Positions 10,644 to 21,717 of a DNA stretch of 64,000 nucleotides are shown here, in pieces (position 1 is the stretch's first letter; each line of letters starts with the position of its first letter). The notes below the pieces were generated by a model. It saw only the letters and a list, made by a program, of their open reading frames with translations, did no database searches and had not been told where the DNA came from. Both the position numbers and the translations under genes were made by a program. The stretch lies in contig NC_044919.1 of the NCBI RefSeq assembly GCF_003576645.1, positions 35,009,362 to 35,073,361 of the forward strand, given 5' to 3'. This DNA is from Ipomoea triloba (taxonomy: Eukaryota; Streptophyta; Magnoliopsida; Solanales; Convolvulaceae).

Positions 10644-10945
10644 GTTAGTAATATAATTGGATTTTACCAGAAAATTTTTGTAAAAATGGTGCAATTGCAC
10701 AAATTTTGTTTGTTTGATGGTTGAATTGCACACCTTTTAAGTTTAATGGCCCAATTGCACAAAAACGATAAGTTCAGTGGCCTATTTGACACTTTTTCCA
10801 ATTATAATTTCTAAAAATATACTTTTAACTCCAAATACTTACTCTCATTTTTTTTTTAAAATATGAATCTACTACAAAATAATATCTGTTTTATATATTC
10901 TCTATTGATTGCTGTCTAAAGAGTCAATCCTCATATCTAATACTC

Positions 10946-11129
10946 CCGACTCGAGTCTGTTTCGATGAAAGTCTACAAAAGAACCAAATCACAACAAGTC
11001 TATCCATCATCAACCAACCTCCTCCCATGCAAAAGGACCGACTCGAGTCTGTTTCGATGAAAGTCTACAAAAGAACCAAATCACAACAAGTCTATCCATC
11101 ATCAACCAACCTCCTCCCATGCAAAAGGA
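10946..11129. repeat. Perfect 92-bp direct duplication
   Basis: Two head-to-tail copies, 10946-11037 and 11038-11129, both starting CCGACTCGAGTCTG and ending CATGCAAAAGGA. No difference is visible between them. The rest of 10,809-11,832 is AT-rich 3' flank of dioxygenase copy B with poly-A runs and no gene. Confidence 0.85.
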
Positions 11130-11832
11130 TTGGAAAGGAAGAAACATTTTTATGTATCGAATAGTTGAGAAAGAGTTCATTTAAGAGCATTGTTTTCATC
11201 AACTCACTTACTATCTTCTTGTGTTAGGATTAGATAATTAACGATTCCACTACATTCTTTAAATGTAGTTGTTGTTTCTCAAACTTTCTTTAGAGTATCC
11301 TTAGTATTAGAGTTTTTTTTTATCTTTTGATTTTTAATGGGTTTTTTGTAAGTGTGATTAGGAAGAAGAAAATGGAAAGGGATTAAAAAAAAAACAAATC
11401 TTATTAAAAAAAAAAAAGATATGTCAGCCACTGGGCGACATTGTTGCAGCCCTTGCGAACGTGACGTGACTCCTACATTGGAATTCGTGGGTGCATTTAC
11501 TGTACCAAATACCATACTTAGCAGGCCAATTTTTTTTTTCTTCTCTCACATTACTTCTCTTTCCTCCATGTAATCTTTTATTGTACTAAAAATTTCAAAT
11601 AATTCACTACTAAGGATGCTCTTACAGATTTAAACCCGAATTCTTTGTCACATTGTTATTAGTATACCCTTATTCTATTATCAAAAGTTAATATAACAAA
11701 AAGAACAAATTTAACTTTTTAGTCTATTAAATATTGTATACATATTAAATTTAATCTTTAATATTAATATTTTCAAATTAGATGTATGAGTATATAATTT
11801 TACAACAATTTTAAAAGTTTAGACAAATTTAT

Positions 11833-13552
11833 TTAAATGCGTGCATACTCAATGGAAGCTCTTCCGGAAGGACGAATAGTCATGAAATAATCCCAGTAAT
11901 CGGAAAACCGAAATACCTTATATGATGCCTTCTCTCCAGCGTCTAGCGTTTCCGGCAAAGGGCCGACGACGGAATCAAAGCTCGGATTCACGAACATCGG
12001 CACCGAAACCCTAGTCTTGCAAGAATCAACAGCCGCGCAGTGCTCAACGCTCTTGTATCGACCATTGCTCATGAATTGAAGTGAGTTCCCTATATTAACC
12101 GCTAGTGCTCCTCTCACCGGCGCTACGTGGACCCACTTATCGGAATCCCTCCCTCGGACGTAAAGGCCGCCGGTGTCGTCTTGGAGGAGCATGGAAATGG
12201 TGCTAATGTCACAGTGGCGGCGGCAGCCGATGGTGAGATTAGGGTTGGGAGGGCAGGGCGGGTAGTAATTCATGACCACGGCTATCTTGCCCATCAAGAC
12301 CGGCTCTAGGGTTTGATCTATTGTCTTCACACTCAATCCTCTCACAAGCATTTCTACCAGCCTTCTAGCAAGTGGTTTTGCCCATTTTGAGAACTCCAAA
12401 ACTTGGTCCCTGATTTCAAATTTTTCATATTACATTTTTTTTTTTTGATTTGAGACCGATTTAAACAATTTAAGGTTATTTCACAGAAAATGACATCAAT
12501 TTAAACAAAAATAGCATCAATTTGAACAAAATAATTGAGACAGTCTAAACACTCACCTAAAACGGCGGTTCCACTAAATTTATAGACAGTCGACAACCGT
12601 CTAGCGCCTAAACACAAATATTGCAACAATGTGTATGATTACTTTGTCATTTCTTTATCAGATAATTACACTCAATACTCAAGCCCACTAAACCAAGTGT
12701 ATCTAGGTATGCCACACAAGTAGCTCAAATTGGTTATTGAGTGACAAAATGTGACACATCACACATGATCGAGTTCTAATAGGTTGCAGTGTGAAAATTG
12801 CATCTAATGTGGTGAGTTTCTTATGAAAGAAAGAAGAAAAGTATAGCTAGGTATTACTCTATTAAATATTTTATTTATGGCGTTTTAAGCATTAAAACTA
12901 TTAATTAACCAAAGTTAATTAAACCAGGATTGAGGGAAAAGTGAGAATTTATGATCCAATTTGAACAATTTTCAAAGGAGCTGAGATACCTTATAGCTAT
13001 ATGATCAACGAATTGAACAGATTAATATGATGAAGGTAGCGTTTGAGACTTGAAACTAACTGACCTGGTTTCCGGAGGCCAAAACTTGCCATCATCACCA
13101 GGAATGCATTCATGGTGCACAGAGTCTCTCCACTCCAAAACCTTACTATTGTCATCATCTCCACCAATGGCGCTGTGAAACAACTCCACGGCGCTAGAGG
13201 AACTGTTCTCTCTCAAGTATTTCATCTTCTCTTCAGCCGGGAGCTCAAAGAAGACGTGAGCTGCTTCGATGACGTTGTCTAGAACCTGCAGAGGGATTCC
13301 GTGATTGATCACCTGAAAAAATCCCCAAGTCTTCGCAGCTTCCTGGATTTTGTGTTCGGCTGTCTCCGGATCCGAGAAATCGATGAGCGGAATGGAGTCT
13401 TCATCGCTCACTTGTTCGGCCCTGTCGATCCTTTCCTCGAGGGGCTGGACGCATTCGCGAGGCACGGTTTCGACGCCTTTGGCGAGGAGGCCCTTCACTC
13501 CGTTGCCGGACTTCATCACGAAATGGAAGACGTCGGATTGGGGTGAAGCCAT
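11833..13552 (-). CDS. 2-oxoglutarate/Fe(II) dioxygenase, F6'H-like family (copy B)
   Basis: Two exons: 13552-13065 and 12409-11833. Donor ACCAG|GTCAGT and acceptor ATCAG|G join as PPET-R-DQVLEFSKW; 354 aa. The start MASPQSD is chosen because copy C shares it while the in-frame ATG 48 bases upstream is out of frame in copy C. DIOX_N about residues 57-155; 2OG-FeII_Oxy about 200-305. Iron ligands H228-x-D230 and H286 and the R296-x-S298 pair are kept, so it should be able to bind cofactors. Two usually constant positions are changed: NIGD reads NIGN (N271) and EHR reads EHC (C287). Copy C shares both, so they predate the duplication. Substrate is unknown; coumarin-type CoA ester hydroxylation is possible but less sure than for copy A. 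A foldback MITE sits about 100 bases upstream of the start. Confidence 0.85.
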
Positions 13553-13649
13553 TGTTTCTTTGGAGTGTTCTGTTTGGATTTGATTGCGTTTGATAGCCAT
13601 GAATTTAAATCAGATTTTTAAAAAAAAAAAATCCTTTATAAATATAACG

Positions 13650-14101
13650 TATGGATAAGGATGACCCTCAAACTATATCCAATTGTGTAATTAGGTCCTT
13701 CAATTTCAAAAAGTTTCAATTAGATCATCAAACTTGTTATTTTGAAATAAATAAGCTTTTTAACTTATTTGTGACATGTAATTGCAGATCAACTACAATT
13801 TCGGCGAACCTTCGGCAAACAAAAGTCAAATCATCAATGACTGCTAACCGTCACGGTCGCTGGTGGCGTCTAGCAGGAGAAGGCTGGTCATCTTCTGTAC
13901 GGCCAGCGACCGTGACAGTCCCCAGTCGTTGATGGTTTGACTTTTGTTCGCCGAAAGTTCATCAGAGTTTGTCGGAATTGTAGTTGATCTGCAATTACAG
14001 GTCACAAAAAAATTAGAAGGCTTATTTGCTCCAAAATAACAAATTTGAGAGCCTAATTACAGAATTAGGTATAATTTGAGGGTTTATTTTACCCTTATCG
14101 C
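13650..14101. mobile_element. Foldback MITE upstream of copy B
   Basis: About 452 bp, nearly its whole length one long inverted repeat. Arms match at the ends (GATAAGG), through GATCAACTACAATT and its complement, to the centre where GTCACGGTCGCTGG faces CCAGCGACCGTGAC. TATAACG flanks it at 13643-13649 and 14102-14108 as part of an imperfect 9-bp duplication, which suggests Mutator type. No transposase. The transcript would form a long hairpin. Confidence 0.8.
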
Positions 14102-14878
14102 TATAACGGAGGTAATACATAACAAAGGCTATTCACTCCCACTTTACTACACTCTTATGTTGTTGTTTAATTGCAAAGTACGATTAAATACCATTAAAAA
14201 AATGGGATCTACATAAAATTTTATTTGTAATACTGTAATAAGTTTCAAAAGAAAATGAATATATTGATATAAAAATTATTTAATTTACGCGGATAAAAAT
14301 TAATAATTAAGATTAAATTTTAATATTTAAATTTATTCATATTTTAATTTTTTAACAATTAAATTTTTTAAATTTTATATTCAAATACACGTGATTAAAA
14401 TAAATTAACATTTGCAATACATAAATAAAGTTTTATTAATGTTAATATTTTAATAAACTAATAAGTAATATGCGTTTTAATACAAAATATACAAATGTCA
14501 GTTGTAAAAATATTATAGACTAGAATAAATTAAAATATTACAAATTTACTAGTTACTATTAATTTTTTGTTAATATAAATTTAAAAATTTTTATATATCA
14601 ATTTATTCTAAAACTTATGATTTTTGTAAATAAAAATAAAATATGTTACAAGTCTTATTTTATAATAGTAGTTTACTATACTTTGCTATAAAATAACAAA
14701 ATGAGTGTTTAGTAAAGTGGTAATGGATAATTTTTGTTATGCAAAAGGCGGAGTGTTTTTTGTTTCACTTTTAACTCCTTGAATATTGTACACGTATCCA
14801 ATATATATAGGTACATGACTGTAATTTTACAACAATTTTAAAAGTTTAAAAACTTATAAAAAAAAAACACAAATTTAT
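14102..14878. other. AT-rich spacer between the tandem dioxygenases
   Basis: Very AT-rich, without a convincing open frame. The last ~60 bases (TACAACAATTTTAAAAGTTT onward) match the region just after copy B and mark one edge of the gene duplication. Confidence 0.6.
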
Positions 14879-16535
14879 TTAAATGCGTGCATACTCAATG
14901 AAGGCTTTTCCGGAAGGACGAGTAGTCATGAAATAATCCCAGTAATCGGAAAACCGAAATGCCTTATATGCCGGCTTCTCTCCGGCGTCTAGCGTTTCCG
15001 GCAAAGGCTCGACGACGGAATCAAAGCTCGGATTCACGAACATTGGCACCGAAACCCTAGTCTTGCAGGAATCAACAGCTGCACAGTGTTCAACGCTCTT
15101 GTATCGACCATTGCTCATGAATTGAAGTGAGTTCCCTATATTAACCGCCAGTGCTCCTCTCACCGGCGCTACGTGGACCCACTTATCGGAATCCCTCCCT
15201 CGGACGTAAAGCCCGCCGGTGTCGTCTTGGAGGAGCATGGTAATGGTGCATATGTCGCAGTGGCGGCAGCAGCCGATGGTGAGATTAGGGTTGGGAGGGC
15301 ATGGCGGGTAGTAATTCAGGACCACGGCTATCTTGCCCATCAAGACCGGCTCTAGGGTTTGATCTATTGCCTTCACGCCCAATCCTCTCACAAGCATTTC
15401 TACTAGCTTTCTAGCAAGTGGTTTTGCCCATTTTGAGAACTCCAAAACTTGGTCCCTGATTTCAAAATTTTCATATTACATTTTTTTTTTATTTGAGACC
15501 GATTTAAACAATTTAAGGTTATTTCACAAAAAAAAAAAAAAATACATCAATTTAAGCAAAATAACTTACAGACGGCCTAAACACTCGCCTAAAACGGCGA
15601 TTCCGCTGAATTTATAGGTAGTCGGCAATCGCCTAGTGCCTAAGCACAAATTTTGTAACAATGTGTATTATTACTTTGTCATTTCTTTAAGAGATAGTTA
15701 CCCACAATATTTAAGCCCACTAAACCAAGTGTAGCTAGGTATGCCTCACAAGTAATTCAAATTGATTTTTGAGTGACAAATTGTGACACATGATCGAGCT
15801 CTAATAGATTGCAGATTGCATCCAATATGGTGAGTTTCTTATGAAAGAAGTATAGCTAGGTATTATTTACTCTATTAAATATTTTATTTATGGCGTGTTA
15901 ATTAAACCAGGATTGAGGGCAAAGTGAGAACTTATGATCCAATTTGAACAATTTTCAAAGGAGCTGAGATAGCTTATAGCTATATGATCAACGAATTAAA
16001 CAGATTAATATGATGAAGGTAGCGTTTGAGACTTGAAACTAACTGACCTGGTTTCCGGAGGCCAAAACTTGCCATCATCACCAGGAATGCATTCATGGTG
16101 CAGAGAGTCTCTCCACTCCAAAACCTTACTATTCTCATCATCTCCACCAATGGCGTGGTGAAAAAACTCCACGGCGCTAGAGGAACTGTTCTCTCTCAAG
16201 TATTTCATCTTCTCTTCAGCCGGGAGCTCAAAGAAGACGTGAGCTGCTTCGATGACGTTGTCTAGAACCTGCAGAGGGATCCCGTGATTGATCACCTGAA
16301 AAAATCCCCAATTCTCCGCAGCTTCCTGGATTTTTGCCTCTGCCGCCTCCGGATCCGAGAAATCGATGACCGGAATGGACTCTTCGTCGCTCACTTGTTC
16401 GGCCCTGTCGATCCTTTCCTCGAGAGGCTGGACGCATTCGCGAGGTAAGGTTTCGATGCCTTTGGCGAGGAGGCCCTTCACTCCGTTGCCGGACTTCATC
16501 ACGAAATTGAAGACGTCGGATTGGGGTGAAGCCAT
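14879..16535 (-). CDS. 2-oxoglutarate/Fe(II) dioxygenase, F6'H-like family (copy C)
   Basis: Tandem duplicate of copy B with the same structure: exons 16535-16048 and 15455-14879 (488 and 577 bases, exactly as in B), same splice sites, 354 aa. Most residues are shared with B; differences are scattered (LARK for LARR, CCRHCDICT for CRRHCDIST, VVEPLP for VVGPLP). Iron triad and RVS pair are intact. Like B it has NIGN and EHC in place of NIGD and EHR. The intron (592 bases) is homologous to that of B (655 bases), so the duplication included introns and short flanks, roughly 11.8-13.6 against 14.8-16.6 kb. An upstream ATG at 16590 is out of frame with MASPQSD and is not the start. No MITE interrupts its near promoter, unlike B. 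Function as for B. Confidence 0.85.
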
Positions 16536-16639
16536 TGTTTCTTATGGTTCTGGAGTGTTCTGTTTGGATTTGATTGCGTTTGATAGCCATGAACTTAAAA
16601 TACTAATTTTTTTTGTTTTTTTTTTAAATCCTTTATAAA

Positions 16640-17063
16640 TACAGCGTATTTGTCTCTTACTTTACTTGTTTAATAAATAAACACTTTACCATTAAAAATA
16701 TAAGCTCCAAGCTGAAATCTGAAAAATTATTAAACTAGTTATTATGTCTAAAAGTGTTTGGTAAAATAATTTTTGATAAGTTGATAAATGTAAAAAGACT
16801 AAAAATGATATTTTAATAAAATTTAAATAGTTTTAGATTTAAATAGGTTTGTTGAAATATTAAAATATAAAATAATAAAATTAATATATTTTAATAAAAT
16901 ATAAAGTAAGAAATATATTTTAAAATATATAAATTAAAACAAAATGTTTATAATTCATAAAATTAGTTCATACAAAAATTATTGTTCAAACACAAATATT
17001 AAATTGAAATTACTACTAAACATATTGAAAACATATGTTTCAATTTAGTATTAGAATCAATCT
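16640..17063. other. AT-rich flank upstream of copy C
   Basis: Very AT-rich with no open frame of note and no recognised repeat. Probably holds the distal promoter of copy C. Confidence 0.5.
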
Positions 17064-17068
17064 CTTGC

Positions 17069-17542
17069 TGACAGTGTAAATACTGGAAAAGATACGACCT
17101 CAACACAAGCTGGTATTATTAGTTATAAAGGGTCGGGTTAAGCAGCTCAATGGCTCACGGGAGATATGATCGAGAAGTATGTCTCTGACCAGGTGCGGGT
17201 TGCCAAAAGCCTATCTCTCCATAATAAATGCAGGTATTTATAGGGGTGAGCTGAGGAGAGCAAGTTCCGCTCGACCGACATGCTATACACGTGGAGTCCA
17301 TGCACTGCCATTCTCTGTGACCGTGCCAGGGCCGTATACATGCCCTAAGATCTCTGTCTCATATCAGGTCGAAGATCGGGTTTCTTTAGGGTTCTAGATC
17401 GGGAGCTCGGGGTAGGTCCATAGTGTAAAGTTGCGGGGTCCGGCCAAGAGGGAGCTCGGGATGAGGCATATGGTCAGCCCAAGGCTAGTTGACCAGCTGA
17501 CTGTACCTGATCGTACATATAATCAGGGAGTATTCCCCATCA
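17069..17542 (-). mobile_element. Solo LTR
   Basis: 474 bp with TG...CA ends and a perfect 5-bp target duplication CTTGC at 17064-17068 and 17543-17547. No internal domain is attached, so it is a solo LTR left by recombination. Orientation is minus: reverse-complemented it starts TGATGGGGAATA, holds a CTATAAATACC TATA box, and ends TTTACACTGTCA. These ends resemble those of the intact element at 7.2-10.6 kb, but the bodies differ, so the two belong to related rather than the same family. Confidence 0.88.
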
Positions 17543-17547
17543 CTTGC

Positions 17548-18065
17548 CAAAAGTTATATGAGTTGATATATAAATATTATAATAATATTACAACGCCAAA
17601 ATATTAATTCCGTTAAATTAAATAAAACTCTTTTAGGCGTTTAGTTAAAAAAACAAAAAGAAAAAAAAAAGGTTTGAATTTCAGTAGCAAATTTCTTTTG
17701 CGCACCGACATTTGATCATGTTTGCTAAGTCACTGAGCTATTGTGATTTTCTTCCTCGAGTATACTTTGTCGATTCAAGACGTTGAGATGAGTTAAGAAT
17801 TTAACTTTTTGGGGAAAAGAAAACAAAAAGAATCCGAGATGGAATAAAGGGGCAACCCGAAATGCCAAAAATGTCAAGAAGAAGCAATTCCCCAAACGCG
17901 ACGTTAACGCCCACTGGCCACGGGATTCGTCGCAGACCGCGATAGGCGAGTGCCCCACGTCCATTTCGCTATTTAACCCCATTCACACACACTCTCTCTC
18001 AATTCCAGCTCCGACGCAGACACCGTAGAAAGCACACACTTCGCCGCGATTTTTCTTGCAAAGCA
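17548..18065 (+). promoter_or_regulatory. Probable promoter and leader of the cystatin gene
   Basis: Holds a GC-richer block at 17,890-17,970 with CCCACGTCC, then CTATTTAACC (a TATA-like motif near 17,970) about 95 bases before the ATG, and a CACACACTCTCTCTC leader. Inferred from position and composition only. Confidence 0.45.
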
Positions 18066-18740
18066 ATGGCGATGACCGGAGGCATTTCCGAAGTCAAGGG
18101 ATTCCAAAACAGCATCGAATTTGATGATCTCGCTCGCTTCGCCATCTCTGAACATAATAAGAAAGCGGTCCGCTCTCTCTCTCTCACTCTCTCTCTCTCT
18201 CTCTCTCTCAATTTTTAGCTAATTAATTGCGGTCTTCCCATGAATCTGATGTATCAGTATGATTATACGTTTGTTAACTCGTGATTCATTCCATTTTAAT
18301 TCATATCCTGAACCAGTTTAATCGTAAACCGAACTCCTGGATCGTTCGTTTAATATATCTATTTACGGTTCTCTATACATGATCTGGCGCTTGATTCAGC
18401 GTCTGAATCCATTGGATGCTCACTGCCTGTTTGTATAAAGCTATGAACATATCAATTTCTGCTTGAGATATGATATATCCCCTCGTTCATGTTTAATTTC
18501 ATTATTTCCGATCCCTTCTATCTAAGAACTGAAGTTAGAATATGGTGTGAACAGAACGCCAATTTGGAGTTTGGGAAGGTTGTGAATGTGAAACGGCAGG
18601 TGGTTTCTGGGACAATGCATTATATTACGCTTGAGGCAGCCGATGGGGGTCAGAAAAAGGTGTATGAAGCTAAGGTGTGGGATAAGCCATGGGAGAACTT
18701 CAAGGAAGTGCAAGAGTTCAATCTTGTTGGTAATGCCTAA
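18066..18740 (+). CDS. Cysteine proteinase inhibitor (phytocystatin), cytosolic type
   Basis: Two exons, 18066-18167 and 18555-18740, phase 0 (donor GCG|GTCC, acceptor AACAG|AAC); 95 aa. Cystatins block papain-type cysteine proteases by a wedge made of the N-terminal Gly and two hairpin loops. All elements are visible: G5-G6 near the N terminus, the plant LARFAI signature at 22-27 (LARFA[V/I]), the first-loop QVVSG at 49-53 (QxVxG), and the second-loop P79-W80. No signal peptide and no C-terminal extension, so this is the small oryzacystatin-like class. The intron starts with a (CT)n run. The exon 2 frame seen in isolation starts at a false upstream ATG inside the intron. Role in stress, development or defence is usual for the family but not shown here. 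Confidence 0.95.
18171..18210 (+). repeat. (CT)n microsatellite
   Basis: CT-rich run at the start of the cystatin intron. It gives a false Arg/Glu open frame on the other strand. Confidence 0.85.
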
Positions 18741-19080
18741 ACCAATGCCACTGCTAATCAAGTTCTCTGTAGTAGTACTTGCAGAAAATAAAGTCTGATC
18801 TACTGTTATACTCTCAACAAATCCTAAAGCGTGTATGTATGTGCTATGATTATTAATGAATGTTGTGTGTTTATCAAGTATGAGTCTCTTGTTTTCTTTG
18901 TGCTTGTATAAACTATCAAGTTGAGTAGGGTTCATGGTAAGGATCTCGGGAGGTGCGATACTGGTCTATATATGCATCATGTGTGATGGATTTAATTAAT
19001 CCGGATGGCCTGAATTATCAAACCCCATAATTAAAGGATAAGGATAATATGGTAAATGGCAAAAGACCAAGAATAAGTCA

Positions 19081-19331
19081 CGGGGACAATCTTGTATTGA
19101 TAATAAGGTTGCAAGATGATTACCAAGAATGCATGTAATCCTATTACTATAGGATTTGTATTTAGACAATGGAGATGATGATGAAGATGTCCTAAATGGC
19201 TAAACGGGGACAATCTTGTATTGATAATAAAGTTGCAAGATGATTACCAAGAATGCATGTAATCCTATTACAATAGGATTTGTATTTAGACAATGGAGAT
19301 GATGATGATGAAGATGTCTTAAATGGCTAAA
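19081..19331. repeat. 124-bp direct duplication
   Basis: Two near-identical copies begin CGGGGACAATCTTG at 19081 and 19205; both contain GCATGTAATCCTATTAC(T/A)ATAGG and end near a GATGATGATGAAGATGTC stretch. The second has one extra GAT. Confidence 0.85.
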
Positions 19332-19394
19332 TGAAGACAAATGATGCTTATTTATAAAGTAATAAGCCTAACGAACTCCACGAAAATAACGTGA

Positions 19395-19905
19395 TCCTTG
19401 TCTATCATACACAGAATGACTTGAGGAAATACACAAAATATTGACACAATTACACATAATCCTTCTAACATTCGAATACACAAAACACGTCACAACCTAT
19501 ATTTACATGAATACACAGAATCGTAGTCTACAATACAGACAGAATGCCTTCAAAGAATACATAGAAGATGAAAACACCATATACACAAACAAATCATCCA
19601 TGTGTTTAAGTACCACTAACATGAATACACAGAATCCTTATCTAAACAAATCATCCATGTGTTTAAGTACCACTAACATGAATACACAGAATCCTTATCT
19701 AGAATACACAGTATGACTTGAGGGAATACACAGAATATTGACACAACTACACAGAAATCATCCTCCTAGCATTCGAATACACAAAACACGTCACAACCTA
19801 TGTTTAAGTACCCCTAACATATGATTTGAAAAAAAAAAAAAAAGTACCCCTAACATGAATACACAGAATGCCTTCAAAGAATACCCAAAATATTAACACA
19901 AATAC
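19395..19905. repeat. ACACAGAAT-type minisatellite region
   Basis: Complex array rich in GAATACACAGAAT. A ~90-bp block at 19,420-19,505 recurs at 19,715-19,805 (TATTGACACAA, then ATACACAAAACACGTCACAA). Within it a 57-bp unit beginning AAACAAATCATCC repeats at 19587 and 19644. A 91-codon open frame over it is repeat-derived. Confidence 0.8.
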
Positions 19906-21560
19906 ACAGACCGGCCGAAACGAGAAACGTGATTTTCAAAAAAATAAACTGTTAATTAAAATGACCAAAACGACGTCGTTTTAATACAGGATGCACAATG
20001 TCCACGATATAAATTGCCCCTCACCTAAGGATGGATCCTCATTTGATATGAAGTCTCTCTCTATATATATAACTGATTAGGTGGAACAATTGCCTTAGGT
20101 GAAAATTATTGTCGTTGATTCAGTCCAGATCAATGGTCCAAATTGGGGATATTTAAAACACAGTGTCATTATGTAATTTTGTTTAAGTTAATTTTTTTTT
20201 TGGTTTTTCATAGCATTGTTTTTCTTCTTGTAGAGCGCATTGTTATTCATTATAGAGCACAATGTTGTGTCTTCCAGAGCACAGTGATATTCCTTCCAGT
20301 ACACATTGTTTTGGTTAATAAGTTAATTTTTTTTGTCTTCCAGTACATTTTTTTGTATTTTTTTCTTCTTGTAGAGCATAATGTTATGTCTTTAAGGTTC
20401 TTAATTTTTATTTTTCTTATTACAAATTTTATTTGTTTTAGATCAAAGCTCCTTTAGCCTTCTTTGCCTTCAAAAAGAAACAAGGGAAGAAGATATCCAT
20501 TGTGGTTTCAAGAGCTTCCCTCTCCCGTCCCTTACTCGTCTTTTGAAAGACGTCATCATGATTTTTTTTTTATCCTAGTTTTTATATAGACAATTTCTCT
20601 AGCCTTCAATTTTTTTTTTTTTTTTTAAGATCTAGAGGCAAGGAAAGAAGTTCTTCATCAATTTGGAGATGAACAAAGAGGAGAAGAAAAAAGTCATAGC
20701 ATACCACCATAGTTAAATTTTTTGTTTATTTAACTTGTCAACTACTATGTAATGTGATGACACCGCTCATCATTCTAAATGAGTAGTCATATGATCAAAC
20801 CTTAGTGGTGACTGGTGAGATATTAATTATTTGGGCTAAAAAAAAGTTTGAGAAAATATAGAACATATATTAATTTGTAAAGAAGAAGATAACTATAAAT
20901 GTCTCTCCCCATGGACAGTTCAACTAGTCACAAGTGTGAAATTTGTCACAAGAGACCAAAGATCGAGTCTAACCAGCAGCAGTGTGATCGCAGTGAGGAT
21001 TAACAACCTCTCAAATTGACGGACGCTCGCAGTGAAGATTAATAAATAACCTCTCAAACGGACGCTCGCAGTAAACAACCTCTCAAACTGACTGACGGAC
21101 ACTTCTTCCTTCTGCCTGCGCAGATTAACTTCTCCGACGCTTCTTCCTTCTACCTGCGCAGATTAACATCTCCGCAAACTGTCAGACTTGGTGGACGATT
21201 TGTCACCAAAAAAAAAAAGTAATTAAAGTGATGCATAAATAACTTGCTAAAAGTTTTTTTTTTTTTTTTGAGAGAGACTGGCTAAAAGTTTTAATACAGC
21301 AACAAATTTCTTTAAATTTGAGTATGTAATTGAAACTTTCACCATTTCCATTTTCACCGCCAAGCTACAGTCACTCATTTTTCTATTTTTTAAAATTTTT
21401 TTGTAAAGATCTTTCTTTGGTTCCAATATGGCTAGTCCGTAGTATTTTGCTCCGGTCAATCAATCCAACACGCACACACACACATAAAATCAAAATAGAA
21501 AATCTCCCACACATCTAAACAGACATAGAACCCTAATTTCGTCGATTCGGTTTTATTTCA
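19906..21560. other. Repeat-derived intergenic DNA, no gene seen
   Basis: Contains a T-rich block (20,160-20,460) with repeated AGAGCACAATGTT-like motifs, two poly-T runs, and at 20,990-21,180 short duplicated pieces (GACGGACGCTCGCAGT and CTTCTTCCTTCT(G/A)CCTGCGC). Composition looks transposon-derived, but I find no clear terminal repeats or coding remnant. The end, 21,470-21,720, with ACACACAC and CT-rich stretches is the promoter and leader of the next gene. Confidence 0.5.
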
Positions 21561-21717
21561 GCCTCTCTCTCTTTCTCGCTTTCTCTCTCTATCTATCCAA
21601 TACAATCTCTCCCTCCACTCCCCTCACCGTCTCTCAATCTCTCCCGCATACAACCGTTACATTTCGCCACCGCACCGATTCCCCTCGGCCGATCCGCCCC
21701 TTTCTGTTCTGTTGAAG

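Larger units (their letters stand above)
6987..10799. mobile_element. Mutator-type MITE split by a nested LTR retroelement
   Basis: Two halves (6987-7202 and 10649-10799) are long inverted arms of each other, sharing GGAAAAAGTGTCA, the TGTGCAATTCAACCATCAAAC block and CCATTTTTACAAAAA. A perfect 9-bp target duplication AATTATAAT lies at 6978-6986 and 10800-10808. Without the nested element the MITE is about 367 bp. The left end is only 59 bases upstream of the ATG of dioxygenase copy A. No coding capacity. The arms resemble the family at 29.9-30.2 kb (GTCAAATAGGCC). Confidence 0.88.

Noticed and set aside
13552..13600. Upstream in-frame ATG of copy B (adds 16 residues)
   Set aside because: The matching ATG in copy C is out of frame because of a small indel, and family N termini align with MASPQSD.
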